Shown piece after piece: positions 41,856 through 53,213 of a stretch of 64,000 nucleotides of DNA. The position numbers were made by a program, and so were the translations under genes. The stretch spans positions 1 to 64,000 of the forward strand of contig JASAND010030344.1 of the NCBI GenBank assembly GCA_030248195.1. Reading direction: 5' to 3'. Positions within the stretch are counted from its first letter, which is position 1. Each line of letters begins with the position of its first letter. The notes beneath the pieces are model-generated. The model was not told the DNA's origin. It ran no database searches and saw nothing but the letters and a program-made list of their open reading frames with translations. Origin of the DNA: Trissonchulus latispiculum. Lineage: Eukaryota; Nematoda; Enoplea; Enoplida; Ironidae.

Positions 41856-43006
41856 CAACAGGTATGAATGAATGGTTTGATCTCTGACGACAACGGATCA
41901 AGATTGGCCGGAAACAATTCTTGTTCTTCCAGAATAGGACGGACTTCGTTCCAAATTTTCAGCAGAGACTGAAGGGTCTTCATACTGTGAAATAGTAACA
42001 AAAATTTAGTAGCAAAGAAGACCAAAAAAGAGAAACCATAAAACAAGTTAAAAACAGTTTATATATCATTTCAAAATGGCATATTTATATAAAGGGATTG
42101 TATTGAGTATTCCATTGTGCACTTGCATTGCTTTTGTTCCGAAATACACCCAGGAAAATATATATAAACATAACTGAACACGCTAGTCCGCACTTGAAAC
42201 ACTTCGAATAATGAACAATGTCTGGGCTTGGTGTGGCGCCTCCCACTATTTGGGTTCCCCCCACTCGACCCCTTCCCCCCACTCGGCCCCACTCCCACTT
42301 TTTTGGGCTTCCCCCCCCCCCCACTCACTATAAGGTGCCAAATTTATTTTCAAAATTTTTCCGGCTTCGCCGGAATTTTTTGGTCAAAAATCGTCTATTT
42401 TGGTACTTAAACTCAATTTTTGAGCACTTTTAAGCATAGTTATAGCAGTAAATATATGCATAAAACAGGCTATTTTTACTGCATTTTTGCCAATTCTAGA
42501 CCACTTTCGATCCCCCCCCACTTTTGGGTTCCCCAAACTAGTGGGGGAGCGTCCCCCCCACTTCCCCACCCCCACTTTTTTTCGCCAAGAAAAAGCCCAG
42601 AAAGTGACGCATCTATTGCAACCAAATTCATTGCAATCATTTCTCCACTTGATGGAGAGCTAGGGTATCTCCATTGGATGGACGTCTGTTGTCATTGCTC
42701 CTCACAAATCTCTTCTTGTCTAACCAACCACTCAACAAAATGCTCAAGCTTTAGGTTTCACCTTTGAAGTCCAGCATTCCTCCCCAAGAAGTTGCGAGCT
42801 TTTACTCAGATGAAAGTCAAATTTCTTTTTCAATATTCTTTGTAAATTTGAAATTGCTCGGGACATTTTTCCCAGATCTTCCCAGAGGCCGTCAGTTTTC
42901 TGCATCAAGGCTCGTTGGGTGGACTTGGATCTGGTATCTTATTGTAGAATTAACGAAGAGTGGCCATATCCGCCTCTAAGTCCTCCTGTATGTGTGACTC
43001 CATCGT
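41856..43006 (-). pseudogene. Duplicated multi-exon gene fragment, copy A (decayed)
   Basis: Minus-strand exon remnants: about 43006-42858 (begins MESHIQEDLEADMATL, with in-frame TAA and TGA and a lost acceptor), 42748-42706 (EHFVEWLVRQEEI, ending at a GTGAGG donor) and 41984-41856 (KTLQSLLKIWNEVRPI, after the acceptor TTACTATTTCACAG). Copy B at 51551-52386 has the first exon intact. A MITE (42222-42600) lies in the last intron. I do not recognise the protein; it looks helical and charged. Confidence 0.6.
42222..42600. mobile_element. C-rich MITE of the CTGG family with an empty-site comparison
   Basis: Ends CTGGGCTTGGTGTGG and CCAAGAAAAAGCCCAG are flanked by AATGT (42217-42221) and AAAGT (42601-42605). 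Copy B of the duplicated gene fragment reads AATGAACAAAAAAGTGACG at 51908-51926 with no insert, showing the pre-insertion state. The hairpin TCCGGCTTCGCCGGA is at 42360-42374. Confidence 0.85.
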
Positions 43007-43539
43007 AAAAACAGACAAATACCTAAATAAATAAATTCTCCACTCCACTTTGATCATGGAAACAAAAATGTGATTGCTCAGTCTACCCTTGAAAACTAAC
43101 GCACACAGTGTCAATAATAGCGCCGAAGGAGCGAAATTTTTTGGAATCTAATAATTTAAAATAATGTTAAGGACATTTTGAAATGTTTTCAGATTTTTTG
43201 GAAAAAAAGCAGGAAAAAGTAGGAATGAAGAAAAAGTAGTAAAAGTAGGAAGCATCGGAGGGCTGTAAACAAAGAATGGGACCGAACTGTCTATTATCTT
43301 GCGAATATACCGCAGAAAAACAAACTACACATGTATAACGCTTCTGTATCATTTACACTCCTAACTTCTTTATCTAGATCAGGCATTTAAAAATGATAGA
43401 AAAATGAAGTAGATAAATGTTAAGACAAATGGTGAATATATGTCAAAAATATCGTCATTAAAATTTTGAGATTGGATTTTTGTGTCCAACGCACATAGAT
43501 TTACAATATATAAGTTATTTTACACTTGTTGTCATTTTT

Positions 43540-44133
43540 TAGAAGAGGAGGAGGTGGGCCCCCCACTTTGCGGTTTCCCCCTCAACTTTTCGGAGCCCCC
43601 ACTTTTCGGCAAGCACCCACCACTTTTGGGGGTCGCCCTAGTGTCACAAAATTATGCTTCTGAGGTCAAATTTTCCAAACTTTTCTCAATTTTTAGCTAA
43701 TTTATGGACTTATAAGCTCTTTTTAAGCTTAAAAAAGCTTTTACGTTATAATATATATATATATATTCTAAACCGAAATGATCCAGAATATTTTTTAGAG
43801 TTTTCCCCGCGGGGGAGAGGCTTCCCGGGGGGCTGGGGGAGATTTTTTGCAATAATTAGCCAAACAATGGTCTATTTCGACGTATTTTGCTTGCATGGTG
43901 AAACGCGAAACGCAAAAAGTTCTAAAAAATACCAGGATTTAAGCTAAAAATAGCTATTTTACGAATCAATCTCCGGCATTTTTTTGAAAATTTGCCTATT
44001 TTGGCAATACTTTGGGCCTCCAAAAAATCCCGGGGGGAGCAAAAATCCCAAGAGTGGGCGATTTCGGGGGTGGGGGGAGGCATTTTCGAGGGGAAGGCCA
44101 ATTTCGAGCCCCCCGTAAAAAATACCCTGTGAT
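43540..44133. mobile_element. C/G-rich MITE remnants in copy A
   Basis: GTGGGCCCCCCAC at 43555 and CCCCCGTAAAAAATACCCTG at 44111 mark two C-rich pieces. 43780-44060 (GATCCAGAATATTTTTTAG, AGCCAAACAATGG, CCTCCAAAAAATCCCGGG) matches 56730-57050 and, inverted, 59100-59400. The paralogous place at 53760-53890 is shorter. Confidence 0.5.
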
Positions 44134-44337
44134 CTAATACTTGAAAGCTGAAATGACGGAAATTGTTTGAAAATTCATAGCAAACGCAATATAAGTCGGA
44201 GCCAACGAAAACTTATATCCTCGGATTCAGCTCAGATGAAACTTTATGATTATGCCATTTTTACTCACTTTGGCTACAATTGAGTTCCCAAAATGTCGGG
44301 TCAGAAAGTGGCATTTTTAGAACAAATTCGACTTTGG

Positions 44338-45249
44338 CAGTATCAGGATTTGTCCATGTTTTTTTACCCGCAAATCGGGGAAAAACATGGTGCGGGGAAA
44401 ACATGGCACGGATTTCTACCAACCAACCATTTAGAGTGCTTTAAAAGCATTGTTTCCGCTGTTTTCAGCTTGCAAAACTACTCTTCTATTATTAAAAACT
44501 GCAAGCTTAAAACCAGATTTTTTGGTCAAAATGCCAAATTCGCCGTACCTAACCTGTTTGGGCATGAAACCTGCTGGGGACTGGCCATAATATGCAGAAT
44601 ATCGCTAGAAATAAGTTAGCTGTGTTAAAATTGCAATATCTCATCATTTTTTAAGTTTTTTGAAAATTTTCATTTTTACCATTGAAACTTATGAAACTTA
44701 GCATGTTGATGCTGCAAATCAAATTTTCTAGCTAGAAGATTCAAAATGCTCAAAGTTGGCATATTTTGAGGATGTTGGTGGTTTTAAAGCATTCTCTTTC
44801 CAATAGAACCATTAGTTACGTCTTCCTGCAGCATACGCAAAAAACTGAAATTTGGTCACCATGTTTTCCCCCGCTCTAGTGGACCCAATGTGGGGGGAAA
44901 ACATGGTCAATTTTTTTTACTGGATGCACGTAGGGGAAAACCGCTACTGCCATGTGATAGAGCAAGTCGAGTTATGCTGCATGCAAATTTATAGTAGCCA
45001 AAGTTTGATAGTTGGTTAGATATATACTTGCAAACTTTCGAAAATCCTCAGCATTTTGGCCAATTTTGGGAGGTCAACTTTGGTCAAGTACTGTGCTTAT
45101 ATAATCAAACTTAGAAACCAATCTGGTACTGTAGGGTATACTTCTAGACTTGCTCTTTCTAAGGGGCTATACTAGGCAGCTGCAGCTGCTATGGATGAGG
45201 AGTAGGCGACCATGTTTCCCCCTCTTTTCCGTCATGTTTCCCCACTCTG
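44338..45249. mobile_element. GGGGAAAACATGG-word element, absent from the paralogous locus
   Basis: Words GGGGAAAACATGG or complement occur near 44355, 44380, 44397, 44868, 44905, 45210 and 45232. Ends are CAGTATCAGGATTTG and TTTCCCCACTCTG. At the paralogous position (about 54090-54115) the sequence continues without them, so this is an insertion of about 0.9 kb. A perfect target duplication was not found. Confidence 0.6.
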
Positions 45250-45546
45250 ACTATATATACCACATATATGAGTTGAAAGCAGACGCCTAGGCGGTCCTGA
45301 AAATCTAATCGAAAATTTTTTGAATTGAGTGAGTCACGAGTAATAGCCAGTCAAAGTCGTAAAAGTGACAAGATTTTCAAAGGATTTTAAAAAACGATAA
45401 AAAGGAATGAATCACTCACTTGTCAACCAAATTTGGTGTGGAGGACATTCGTACAAGGGAAAAATTTTCCGAAAAAATTGTGCTCGGAACATTTAGCGTT
45501 CTTTTTGTTTTGCAAACCTAACGTTTTGCAAAATGGCAAACAGTCT

Positions 45547-46620
45547 GCCGAAAATTTTATGACGACTTGAATCTTTAAATATTGTCAAAATTACTGTTTT
45601 TGGTAGTTCGGATCCTGTGTATAACCTTTCTGCCGCCGTGGAAGTAGCAAACCTTCAGTAATCAAGCTGAAATTTGGTGTGGGCGTTTTTTCGTAAATTC
45701 GGAGTTCATATTTAAAATTTCCATTGCACACAGTCTGGTTTTTTCGATTCTGGGGGTACCATTGCTCGAAAATGGCAATTCTGCGATTTTTGAAAAGTTG
45801 ACATTAAAATTTTATCACACGACAGATTTGTTCTTACTATTTTGTGGTTTCGCTCATAGTTCTTTCATTTATTTGCTTCAGATTGTGAGTCCGATCCAGC
45901 CGTCTGTGTTGGCTGAAGGCGTGGAAGAGGGAGCGTTTCATCGGTCCACTGTTGCTGGAGACATATTGTCATCCTCTTGCCTACAGCAACCGCCATCATT
46001 GGCTCTCAGTCTTCACTCCGCTCTTCCTCCAAGCAGTGGAATGACGGGAGTCACCGGTTATGCTGTCCAGGCCGGCCAACAGTTGCGTCCCTCCATAACC
46101 CGTTCGGCTACGAAGCCCTCGGTAACGGCCATTCAGACGGATTTGTCTGGATTGTCCTCGCTGAGCAGGCCCCAGCTTGTGAGTGGAAGTGGCGGGGTCA
46201 GTGTACTGGTCAGCACCTCTGTCCACCGAGGTCTTCGGTATTCGCTACTCTGGACGCTCTGGAGCAACGGTTGGATCGATTTATCAGTGACAGTCTAAGG
46301 GGATCCTCTCCAGATGTTTCACCCACTGTAGTCCCCAGGGCAGGTCCTGTCCAAGATCAATCTACTCCTTCTGCTAGGTCTGGTGGCACGACCCCAAGGG
46401 TAGCCCAGATGGCAACCCAGGAGAGCTGGCCTGACCTGGCTGCTGAGCTGGCCAAGGGACTGCAGCCAATTAGTGATGAGCCGTCAGGAGCAGTCGGAGC
46501 AACGGAGTGAGGCTCGAGTGGAATTGAGGACGGAAGTTCCTGAAAGGAGTCCACTCGAATTCCTGCAGGGCTTCTTCCATCATCTCGGCTTATTCGTGAG
46601 GATCATCCGGTTACTGGTAA
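45547..46620 (+). repeat. Left arm of a large inverted repeat
   Basis: Matches 48371-49493 in reverse complement from AAAATTTTATGACGACTTG through the 735-bp exon-like block to ACTGGTAA. Arms are about 97% identical in the exon block. The right arm additionally holds about 90 bp of the duplicated gene-fragment sequence (49368-49461). The outer part is related to palindromic family P. Confidence 0.85.
45882..46616 (+). pseudogene. 735-bp exon-like block, plus-strand copy
   Basis: A consensus acceptor (TCATTTATTTGCTTCAG) precedes the block and GTAAAG follows it. It is richer in GC than its surroundings. Two overlapping frames carry proline/serine-rich peptide: SPIQPSVLAEGVEEGAF from the acceptor, then, after a shift near 46235, TLDALEQRLDRFISDSL and VQDQSTPSARSGG. 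The same shift occurs in the inverted copy, so it predates the duplication. This copy also has TGA at 46508-46510, absent in the other. Unrecognised; a captured host exon or a retroelement gag-like segment are the options. Confidence 0.5.
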
Positions 46621-46639
46621 AGAGAAGAGGTTAGAACGA

Positions 46640-47134
46640 TATTTACCAATTCAAGAACATACATATAGGCCAATAAGTGACATAATATGACATATGCATA
46701 AAATATCCTTGGGTTGCAATTAACCTGAACATGCTTGCTACCCGAAAAAACTGAGGGTACGATGGATAACACATATGAATCACTCACTACGATGTGCTAC
46801 AGACACAATCATACAAGTTAGGTGCGTTCACTCGCTGACCACTCTGCCAGACTGATACTAGTATTCGGCGGGCGTCGTCAGTGGCGTACCGACATACTAG
46901 TTGCAGCTTTAGGTTTTTGAGCCCCCTGATTGAAAAGGAGTTCAAAAGCTAATGTTGACAAAAACCGATACACAGGCATATGTATACAGATAAGAATAAC
47001 GAATATATATATGTAGTATGACATGCCAATAACAATTCACCCATAAAACCCGTACGTAACAAACAAGCCATTAAAACATCCCATGACCATCATAATGGTT
47101 ACACACAGTTCGGCGATTTGATTTAATCAAAATC
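46640..47134. other. Gene-free stretch at the LINE 3' side
   Basis: AT-rich; the right part is probably the 3' untranslated region of the minus-strand LINE. CATATG and ACATATG words are frequent. No gene. Confidence 0.35.
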
Positions 47135-48030
47135 TTACTTTAAAAATTTGCTTACAACTGCAGATCTAAGGTGATGTTTAAATATATCAAGTTTAGGGGC
47201 AGTTACAATTTTTGACTCCAATTAATTCCAAACCGGAATTACCCTAGATGTAAAGAAGAAATTTCTGATATGAATTCTGGATTTCACGAGTTTTAATTTT
47301 AATTCGTGTCCTCTCGTACCGGAAACTGAAGCATACGTAAAGAATTGTCCAGAATTTACACTAACCAACTGATATATTATTTTATACTCTTGAGTAAGAT
47401 CAGCAAGTGGTCTTCGATGTTCTAGTGACTGCACACCAGTTAGTCTGAGACGATCCCTATAAGAAAATTCGTGAATTTCAGGTATCCTTTTAGTGAAACG
47501 CCTTTGTACTGCTTCGACCTTATGTATATATTTCCTTAGATGGGGATTCCAGACGCAAGCATTATACTCCAATATGGGTCTGACATACGCTGTGTACATA
47601 GCCACCAGAAACGTTAGGTCTCTACAGCAAAAAGACTTAAAAATTTAAGCTGTTTTATATGCCTTCGCGCATATCTTGTCGCAATGTGTTGAGAATCTTA
47701 AATCTGAAGTTATGTAAATACCTAAATCTTTTACAAATTCCGTTTTCGGTATCTTGCGACCGTCAATCTCAAAATCCCCGACAAAATGTGGGTCCCCAAT
47801 TTCAAGAAGCATGCTTTTTTGGAAGGCAATAGAAAGTTGGTTTTGGGCAGCCCAATTTAAGACACCACTACATTCGGATTGGAAATCAGAAAAATTATGA
47901 ATAGAAGTACCCGAAAAGTAGATTTTTGTATCATCGGCAAAAATTTTCATATTTGACTTGAGACAAACATCTGGGAGGTCGTTGACATAAATCAGGAAAA
48001 GTAGACCTTGAAGGGCTCATAACCAGAATT
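47135..48030 (-). pseudogene. CR1/L2-type LINE reverse transcriptase, 3' fragment
   Basis: The minus strand carries LLFLIYVNDLPD followed by MKIFADDTKIYFSG, the catalytic FADD of the RT palm. Then come LGIYITSDLRFSTHC, YTAYVRPILEYNACVWNP, VEAVQRRFTKRI and, near the C-terminus, RVIPVWN and VTAPKLDIFKHHL. One TAA interrupts the frame at 47645-47647, another follows RVIPVWN, and the natural stop is at 47135-47137. Upstream the sequence loses the GxPQG motif, so the fragment is 5'-truncated. It is not the same family as the 2A element, as it has no RNase H after RT. Confidence 0.85.
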
Positions 48031-48171
48031 TTCAATTCTTCCAACTTAATGAACCTGAATAACACTGCTATAATTTGCAGACGGTTACTCGATAAGCCAA
48101 TAGCTCTTGGAAACCTGGATTTTGAAGATTTCAAAATGTATTGATTGTGGAAACCATTTTTCTATTTTTAG

Positions 48172-48302
48172 GCTGTTATAATTTAGATAGCAAGCGCTAT
48201 ATCTTTGCTCAGAAGCAATCGCAAGTTGTTAGCATTTTGCAAGCAAAGCCCGAGGGGACCCTCAGATTTGTCCAAACGTTGCCCAAAGAAAAAGCCAGTA
48301 TG
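48172..48302 (+). CDS. Clean internal exon of an unidentified gene (43 codons)
   Basis: The acceptor TTTTTCTATTTTTAG precedes a 131-bp open frame, and ATG|GTAAAC supplies a donor. The peptide begins CYNLDSKRYIFAQKQSQVV and ends TLRFVQTLPKEKASM. The frame is fully open and composition is coding-like. It lies between the LINE fragment and the right arm of the inverted repeat, so the rest of its gene may be displaced. The 735-bp block is on the same strand upstream and could belong to the same gene. I do not recognise it. Confidence 0.45.
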
Positions 48303-48370
48303 GTAAACTGAGTAACATTGAATAAAGGTACGTTACATTTTCGATTCAAATATAAAGACTCACTTCAGTA

Positions 48371-49493
48371 TTACCAGTAGCCGGATTATCCTCACAAGCA
48401 AGCCGAGATGATGGAAGAAACCCTGCAAGAATTCGACTGGACTCCTTTCAGGAACTTCCGTCCTCAATTCCACTCGAGCCTGACTCCGTTGCTCCGACTG
48501 CCCCTGACGGCTCATCACTAATTGGCTGCTGTCCCTTGGCCAGCTCAGCAGCCAGGTCAGGCCAGCTCTCCTGGGTTACTATCTGGACTGCCCTTGGGGT
48601 CGTGCCACCAGACCTAGCAGAAGGAGTAGATTGATCTTGGACAGGACCTGCCCTGGGGACTACAGTGGGTGAAACATCTGGAGAGGATCCCCTTAGACTG
48701 TCACTGATAAATCGATCCAACCGTTGCTCCAGAGCGTCCAGAGTAGCGAATACCGAAGACCTCGGTGGACAGAGGTGCTGACCAGTACACTGACCCCGCC
48801 ACTTCCACTCACAAGCTGGGGCCTGCTCAGCGAGGACAATCCAGACAAATCCGTCTGAATGGCCGTTACCGAGGGCTTCGTAGCCGAACGGGTTATGGAG
48901 GGACGCAACTGTTGGCCGGCCTGGACAGCATAACCGGTGACTCCCGTCATTCCACTGCTTGGAGGAAGAGCGGAGTGAAGACTGACAGCAAATGATGGCG
49001 GTTGCTGTAGGCAAGAGGATGACAATATGCCTCCAGCAACAGTGGACCGATGAAACGCTCCCTCTTCCACGCTTTCAGCCAACACAGACGGCTGGATCGG
49101 ACTCACAATCTGAAGCCAATAAATGAAAGAACTATGGTAAAAAATGGTAAGAACAAATCTGTCGAGTGATAAAATTTTAATGTCAACTTTTCAAAAATCG
49201 CAGAATTGCCATTTTCGAGCAATGGTACCCCCAGAATCGAAAAAACCAGACTGTGTGCAATGGGAAATTTTAAATATGAACTCCGCATTTACGAAAAAAC
49301 ACCCACACAAATTTCAGCTCGATTACTGGAGGTTTGCTACTTCCACGGCGGCAGAAAGGTTATACACAGAATTCGTTCCGAATTTTACTTCGTCAATTAT
49401 CTTGTTATATACTTCGAACAAAAGCTAACAAAAGGACAAAAACTGTACTAACCAACAGGTGAATATATTTAAAGATTCAAGTCGTCATAAAAT
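48371..49493 (-). repeat. Right arm of the large inverted repeat, with second 735-bp exon block
   Basis: The exon-like block 48375-49109 (minus strand) is the same length, 735 bp, as the left copy, with acceptor TTATTGGCTTCAG and donor GTAATA. Frames are as in the left arm but the late TGA is replaced by a sense codon, so the frame ends GIEDGSS. Sequence outside diverges abruptly after ACTGGTAA. Confidence 0.8.
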
Positions 49494-49749
49494 TTTCGGC
49501 CGACTTTATTTTGAAAAACTTGCACACCTATAGGGAGTAGCATATACCAAATTATCGCCGCATTGCTACCAGAATTATATATATTTTTCCTTAGCCAAAA
49601 AGTCGGAAACGTTGGCCAATCCTTTAACTGTGCATAAGCCACAGCAATGTGACGTTTTTCTGCACATTAGCCTAATTATCATGCCGCATTGCAACCTTAA
49701 AGCTAGAGACTACCAGCCAGCAGATATTCTGAATTATCTTGTTAGTTAT

Positions 49750-49935
49750 ATTTTGAATTATCTTGGTAGTTGAAAGAATGGTGGTCGGGCACATACACGT
49801 GATCGCCCCACACGGCTGGAGGGCAGCTAAGATCTCGGTACCCGACATTTTTGGCCAAACCCATGCTCTATATCTGTGACAAAAGTTAACCCAATCAGAT
49901 AGTCGGTTTAAGTCGATTTAAGTATACAATATTTC
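49750..49935 (+). mobile_element. Isolated tail of palindromic family P
   Basis: GGTCGGGCACATACACG, CGGTACCCGACATTTTT and CCCATGCTCTATATCTG match the tails at 5985-6165 and 57950-58140. Confidence 0.7.
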
Positions 49936-50106
49936 CCCTCCTTTACAACGCTGAGTGGGAAGGAACTACCTAAATCTGACCGCCAGAACAATATTCAGCC
50001 TCCGCCTCCTCAACACTTAAAGGTCTCCCTTATAGTTGCTGGGATCGCTCCATCCTGTCACAACTCCAAAGTGGAGGGTTTCGTCAATTCTCAACTGGTA
50101 TAAAAT

Positions 50107-50315
50107 AGAATCGGGGCGGTATATTCGCCTGACTGTACATTCTGTCCCGGGACTACAGATGATCTACGGCCTCCTATTCTGCCAAAGGGGAGATGTTGCA
50201 CGCTGCGGTTCCTGGGACTTGGCCTCTCTCTGGACGCGCTTTGGTCCTCTGCGGCACAGGTTGTTACCTACCTCAGGGAGTGCGGTCGGCTTTCAGCCGT
50301 CAGGGCCCATTGATC
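50107..50315 (+). pseudogene. C-terminal tail of an RNase H-bearing LINE
   Basis: The frame starting at 50107 reads RIGAVYSPDCTFCPGTTDDL, a cysteine motif (CxxC) that follows RNase H in many non-LTR elements. It then reads SLDALWSSAAQVVTYLRECG, the usual end. No RNase H core is intact upstream; frames before 50107 hold only scattered similarity. A decayed fragment, distinct from the 2A element, which lacks this tail. Confidence 0.6.
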
Positions 50316-50881
50316 TCACCCTTCCAGCGATTACCCCCTTCCCGGGATATTGGCCTTTAATGTGTCGAGGAACAGCAAGCCTATAACAACTCTTTCTATC
50401 ACTCTTGCTCACATATGTTACACTACTAAGATTTTCGACAATTTGATTCTTCCAGAATTCCGGGTGAAAGATGGGAACAATACGTCTACTCCATGTTCAC
50501 ATCAAATCAAAGACTTGTTTCCCTGATGGGTAGGGACTGGAGATGGTAAAGTAACAACACGCACAAGATTACATAATTAGTAATAAAGGAAGATTAAATA
50601 CACAAAATATTAAACAAATAAATATTTGAAATCATTACAAAAAATTAGGACAAATTATAATCAAGTACAGACACATACGATTCAGATAAGAATTATTCGA
50701 GAGATTGCAAGGACAATCCCAATGAATAATCCAGCCGTCTCCAATATGAATCTCCAGTATAAATCATCTCTCTTGTCCTTAAAATAAATGCATACAAAGA
50801 ATCAGTTGTCAGATAATATAGAAATCTTAAGAAGACATACAGAGGACAAAAAGTATTTTCAAATTATTTTCGAAAAGATTC
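50316..50881. other. Gene-free stretch
   Basis: AT-rich, with the short dispersed repeat at 50791-50851 (see 39166-39230). Nothing else supported. Confidence 0.35.
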
Positions 50882-51031
50882 CAGTTTGTATCCAGGATTT
50901 TGAAAAGGAGGGTTCGGACCTAATTTTTTGCCAAAATGGCCTATTTGGGCTAAAAATAGCTAAAATATTAAAACTTTGTTCCGAAAAGAGGGGCTGGGAC
51001 CCCCTGGACCCCAACCCTGAAAACGCTCCTG
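50882..51031. mobile_element. Short hAT-type MITE fragment
   Basis: Left end CAGTTTGTATCCAGGATTTT and right end AAAACGCTCCTG resemble the CAGGGGCGTATCC family. CTGGGACCCCCTGGACCCC near the right is typical of its C-rich interior. No target duplication. Confidence 0.4.
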
Positions 51032-51550
51032 GGTTGAGTGAAAGGGGAGGGGAGGGGGTCGTCAGTTCAGCCTGTACCATTTATCGATAATGAGCCACGC
51101 TCCTCCCACGCAAACCCGGGACATGATTCGGCAATCTCTCAAGCGAAGATTCAACTTTCAAAAAACTTTGAACGGTCTTTCGAGACCCGTTCCCTCCCTA
51201 CCTCATACAGAGAAAAGAATTCTACAATCTGATTGGCCGTTAGCCATCTCCCCAAACGGGAGGAAATGCTTTGTTGAACTGACCTCTCTCCAAATAAGGA
51301 AACACCCACATATTCTGTGTCACTGACTAGAGAGTCACTTTTCGCTTAGCTGTTACAAAGTTATGAACTCTAATGGTACAGTCCTCAATACCACGACAAA
51401 AATGATTCATGACATAACACCTGGGCTTTTTAGTGGAGGGCGGGGGGAGATTGTGGGTTCGATTCCCACATTTCGTCCCGAATTTTACTTCGTCAATTAT
51501 CTTGTTATACGTCGAACAAAAGCTAACAAAAGGACAAAAACTATACTAAC

Positions 51551-52386
51551 CAACAGGTGTGAATGAATGGTTTGATCTGACGATAACGGACCAAGATTGG
51601 CAAGACACAATTCTTGTTCTTTCAGAATAGGACGGGCTTCGTTCAAAATTTTCAGCAGAGACTGCAGCATCCTGTAAAATAGTAACAAAAATTCAGTAGC
51701 AAAGAAGACGAAAAAAGAGAAACCATAAAACAAGTTAAAAACAGTTTATATATCATTTCAAAATGGCATATTTATATAAAGGGATTGTATTGCGTATTCC
51801 ATTGTGCACTTGCATTGCTTTTGTTCCGAAATATACCCAGGAAAATATATATAAACATACCTAAACACACTAGTCCGCACTCACTAAGTGCTGCTCTGAA
51901 TTCGAAAAATGAACAAAAAAGTGACGCATCTATTGCAACCAAATTTGTTGCAATCATTTCTCCATTTGATGGAGAGCTAGGTCATCTCCATTGGATGGAG
52001 GTCCGTTGTTATTGTTCCTCACAAATCTCTTCTTGTCTAACCAACCACTCAACAAAATGCTCAAGCTTTAGGTTTCACCTTTGACGTCCAGCATTCCTCC
52101 CGAAGAAGTAGCGAGCTTTTACGCAGACGAAAATCAAATTTCTTTTTCAGTATTCTTTGTAAATTTGAAATAAAAAAGAATAAAGATGGGAAAATTAATA
52201 AAACATTTTTATTTTTCTGTAGATTCTACCTTTGATCATAGGCTCGTGACATATTTCCCAGATATTCCCAGAGGCGGTCAGCCTGCTGCACCAAGGCTCG
52301 CTGGGAGGGACTTGGATCTGGTGTCTTATTGTACAATTCTCGAAGAGTGGACATATCCGCCTCTAATTCCTCCTGTATGTATGAGT
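51551..52386 (-). CDS. Duplicated multi-exon gene fragment, copy B (best preserved)
   Basis: Three minus-strand exons. Exon 52386-52230 follows acceptor CTGTTTTTACGATAG and is fully open: SYIQEELEADMSTLRELYNK, later QQADRLWEYLGNMSRAYDQ, with donor AAAG|GTAGAA. Exon-like 52065-52023 reads EHFVEWLVRQEEI before donor GTGAGG. Exon 51671-51551 follows acceptor TTACTATTTTACAG and reads LQSLLKILNEARPILKEQEL; it has a 2-bp difference from copy A near SSD/SSE. The protein is helical and charged; family unknown. Whether the exons still splice together is open: phase across the small exon does not fit perfectly. Confidence 0.5.
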
Positions 52387-52640
52387 CTATCGTAAAAACA
52401 GACAAATAGCTAAATAAATAAATTCTCCACTCCACCTTGATCATGGAAACAAAAATGTGATTGCTCAGTCTACCCTAGAAAACTAACGGACACAGTGTCA
52501 ATAATAGCGCCGAAGGAGCGAAATTTTTTGGAATCTAGTAATTTAAAATAATGTTAAGGACATTTTGAAATGTTTTCAGATTTTTTTGGAAAAAAAGCAG
52601 GAAAAAGTAGGAATGAAGGAAAAGTAGCAAAAGTAGGAAG

Positions 52641-53111
52641 TGCTTCCTATCAAAAGATATTGAGTACACAAACAAAGCAAGATTCCCGGATGGGGCGCAT
52701 CAAAATTATGCTTGCTTTAATCCACGGAATCCTTTTGATTCAAAAACCAGCAAGCTGCATTCCTACCAATCCTGCTCAATACCGTGGAATTTGGTTAAAG
52801 GTAATTCTTGGCAGCAGGTTTCCAGCTGTTACAGCGTAAAATAATTTTAAGGCTCAGCCCAGTCAAAGAAACATTTAAACTGAAATCCAAAAACGTTGGC
52901 TCAATTAAGTTTAAAACTTACGAGTCTTATCCAGTTCAAGCCATATCGAAGCTTAATTTCCAAAAAACAGCTCAATTCAGCAAAACGTTTACGAACCTTA
53001 TCCAGTCAGCAGGATTCCATTCACGAACCTGGAATCATTTTGAGGCAAAGCTTGAACGAATCCGCGGAATCTTGCTAGGTTTTGTGTGTTCAATATCATT
53101 TGATAGACGCA
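52641..53111. mobile_element. 471-bp TIR element inserted in copy B
   Basis: Ends TGCTTCCTATCAAAAGATAT and the complement of TGCGTCTATCAAATGATATT are inverted repeats over about 28 bp. The element is flanked by AAG on both sides. Copies A (about 43250) and C (about 54750) lack it. Short frames inside (near 52690-52840) have no recognisable domain. Confidence 0.7.
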
Positions 53112-53213
53112 AAGCGTAGGCGGCCTGTAAACAAAGAATGGGACCGAACTACCTATTATCTTGCGAATATACCGCAGAAAACAATCTACACATGTATAAC
53201 GCTTCTGTGTCAT

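Noticed and set aside
45762..46298. Treating the 178-codon frame at 45762 as a gene from its ATG
   Set aside because: The ATG lies in family P repeat sequence upstream of the acceptor; only the part after 45882 looks coding, and it is frameshifted.
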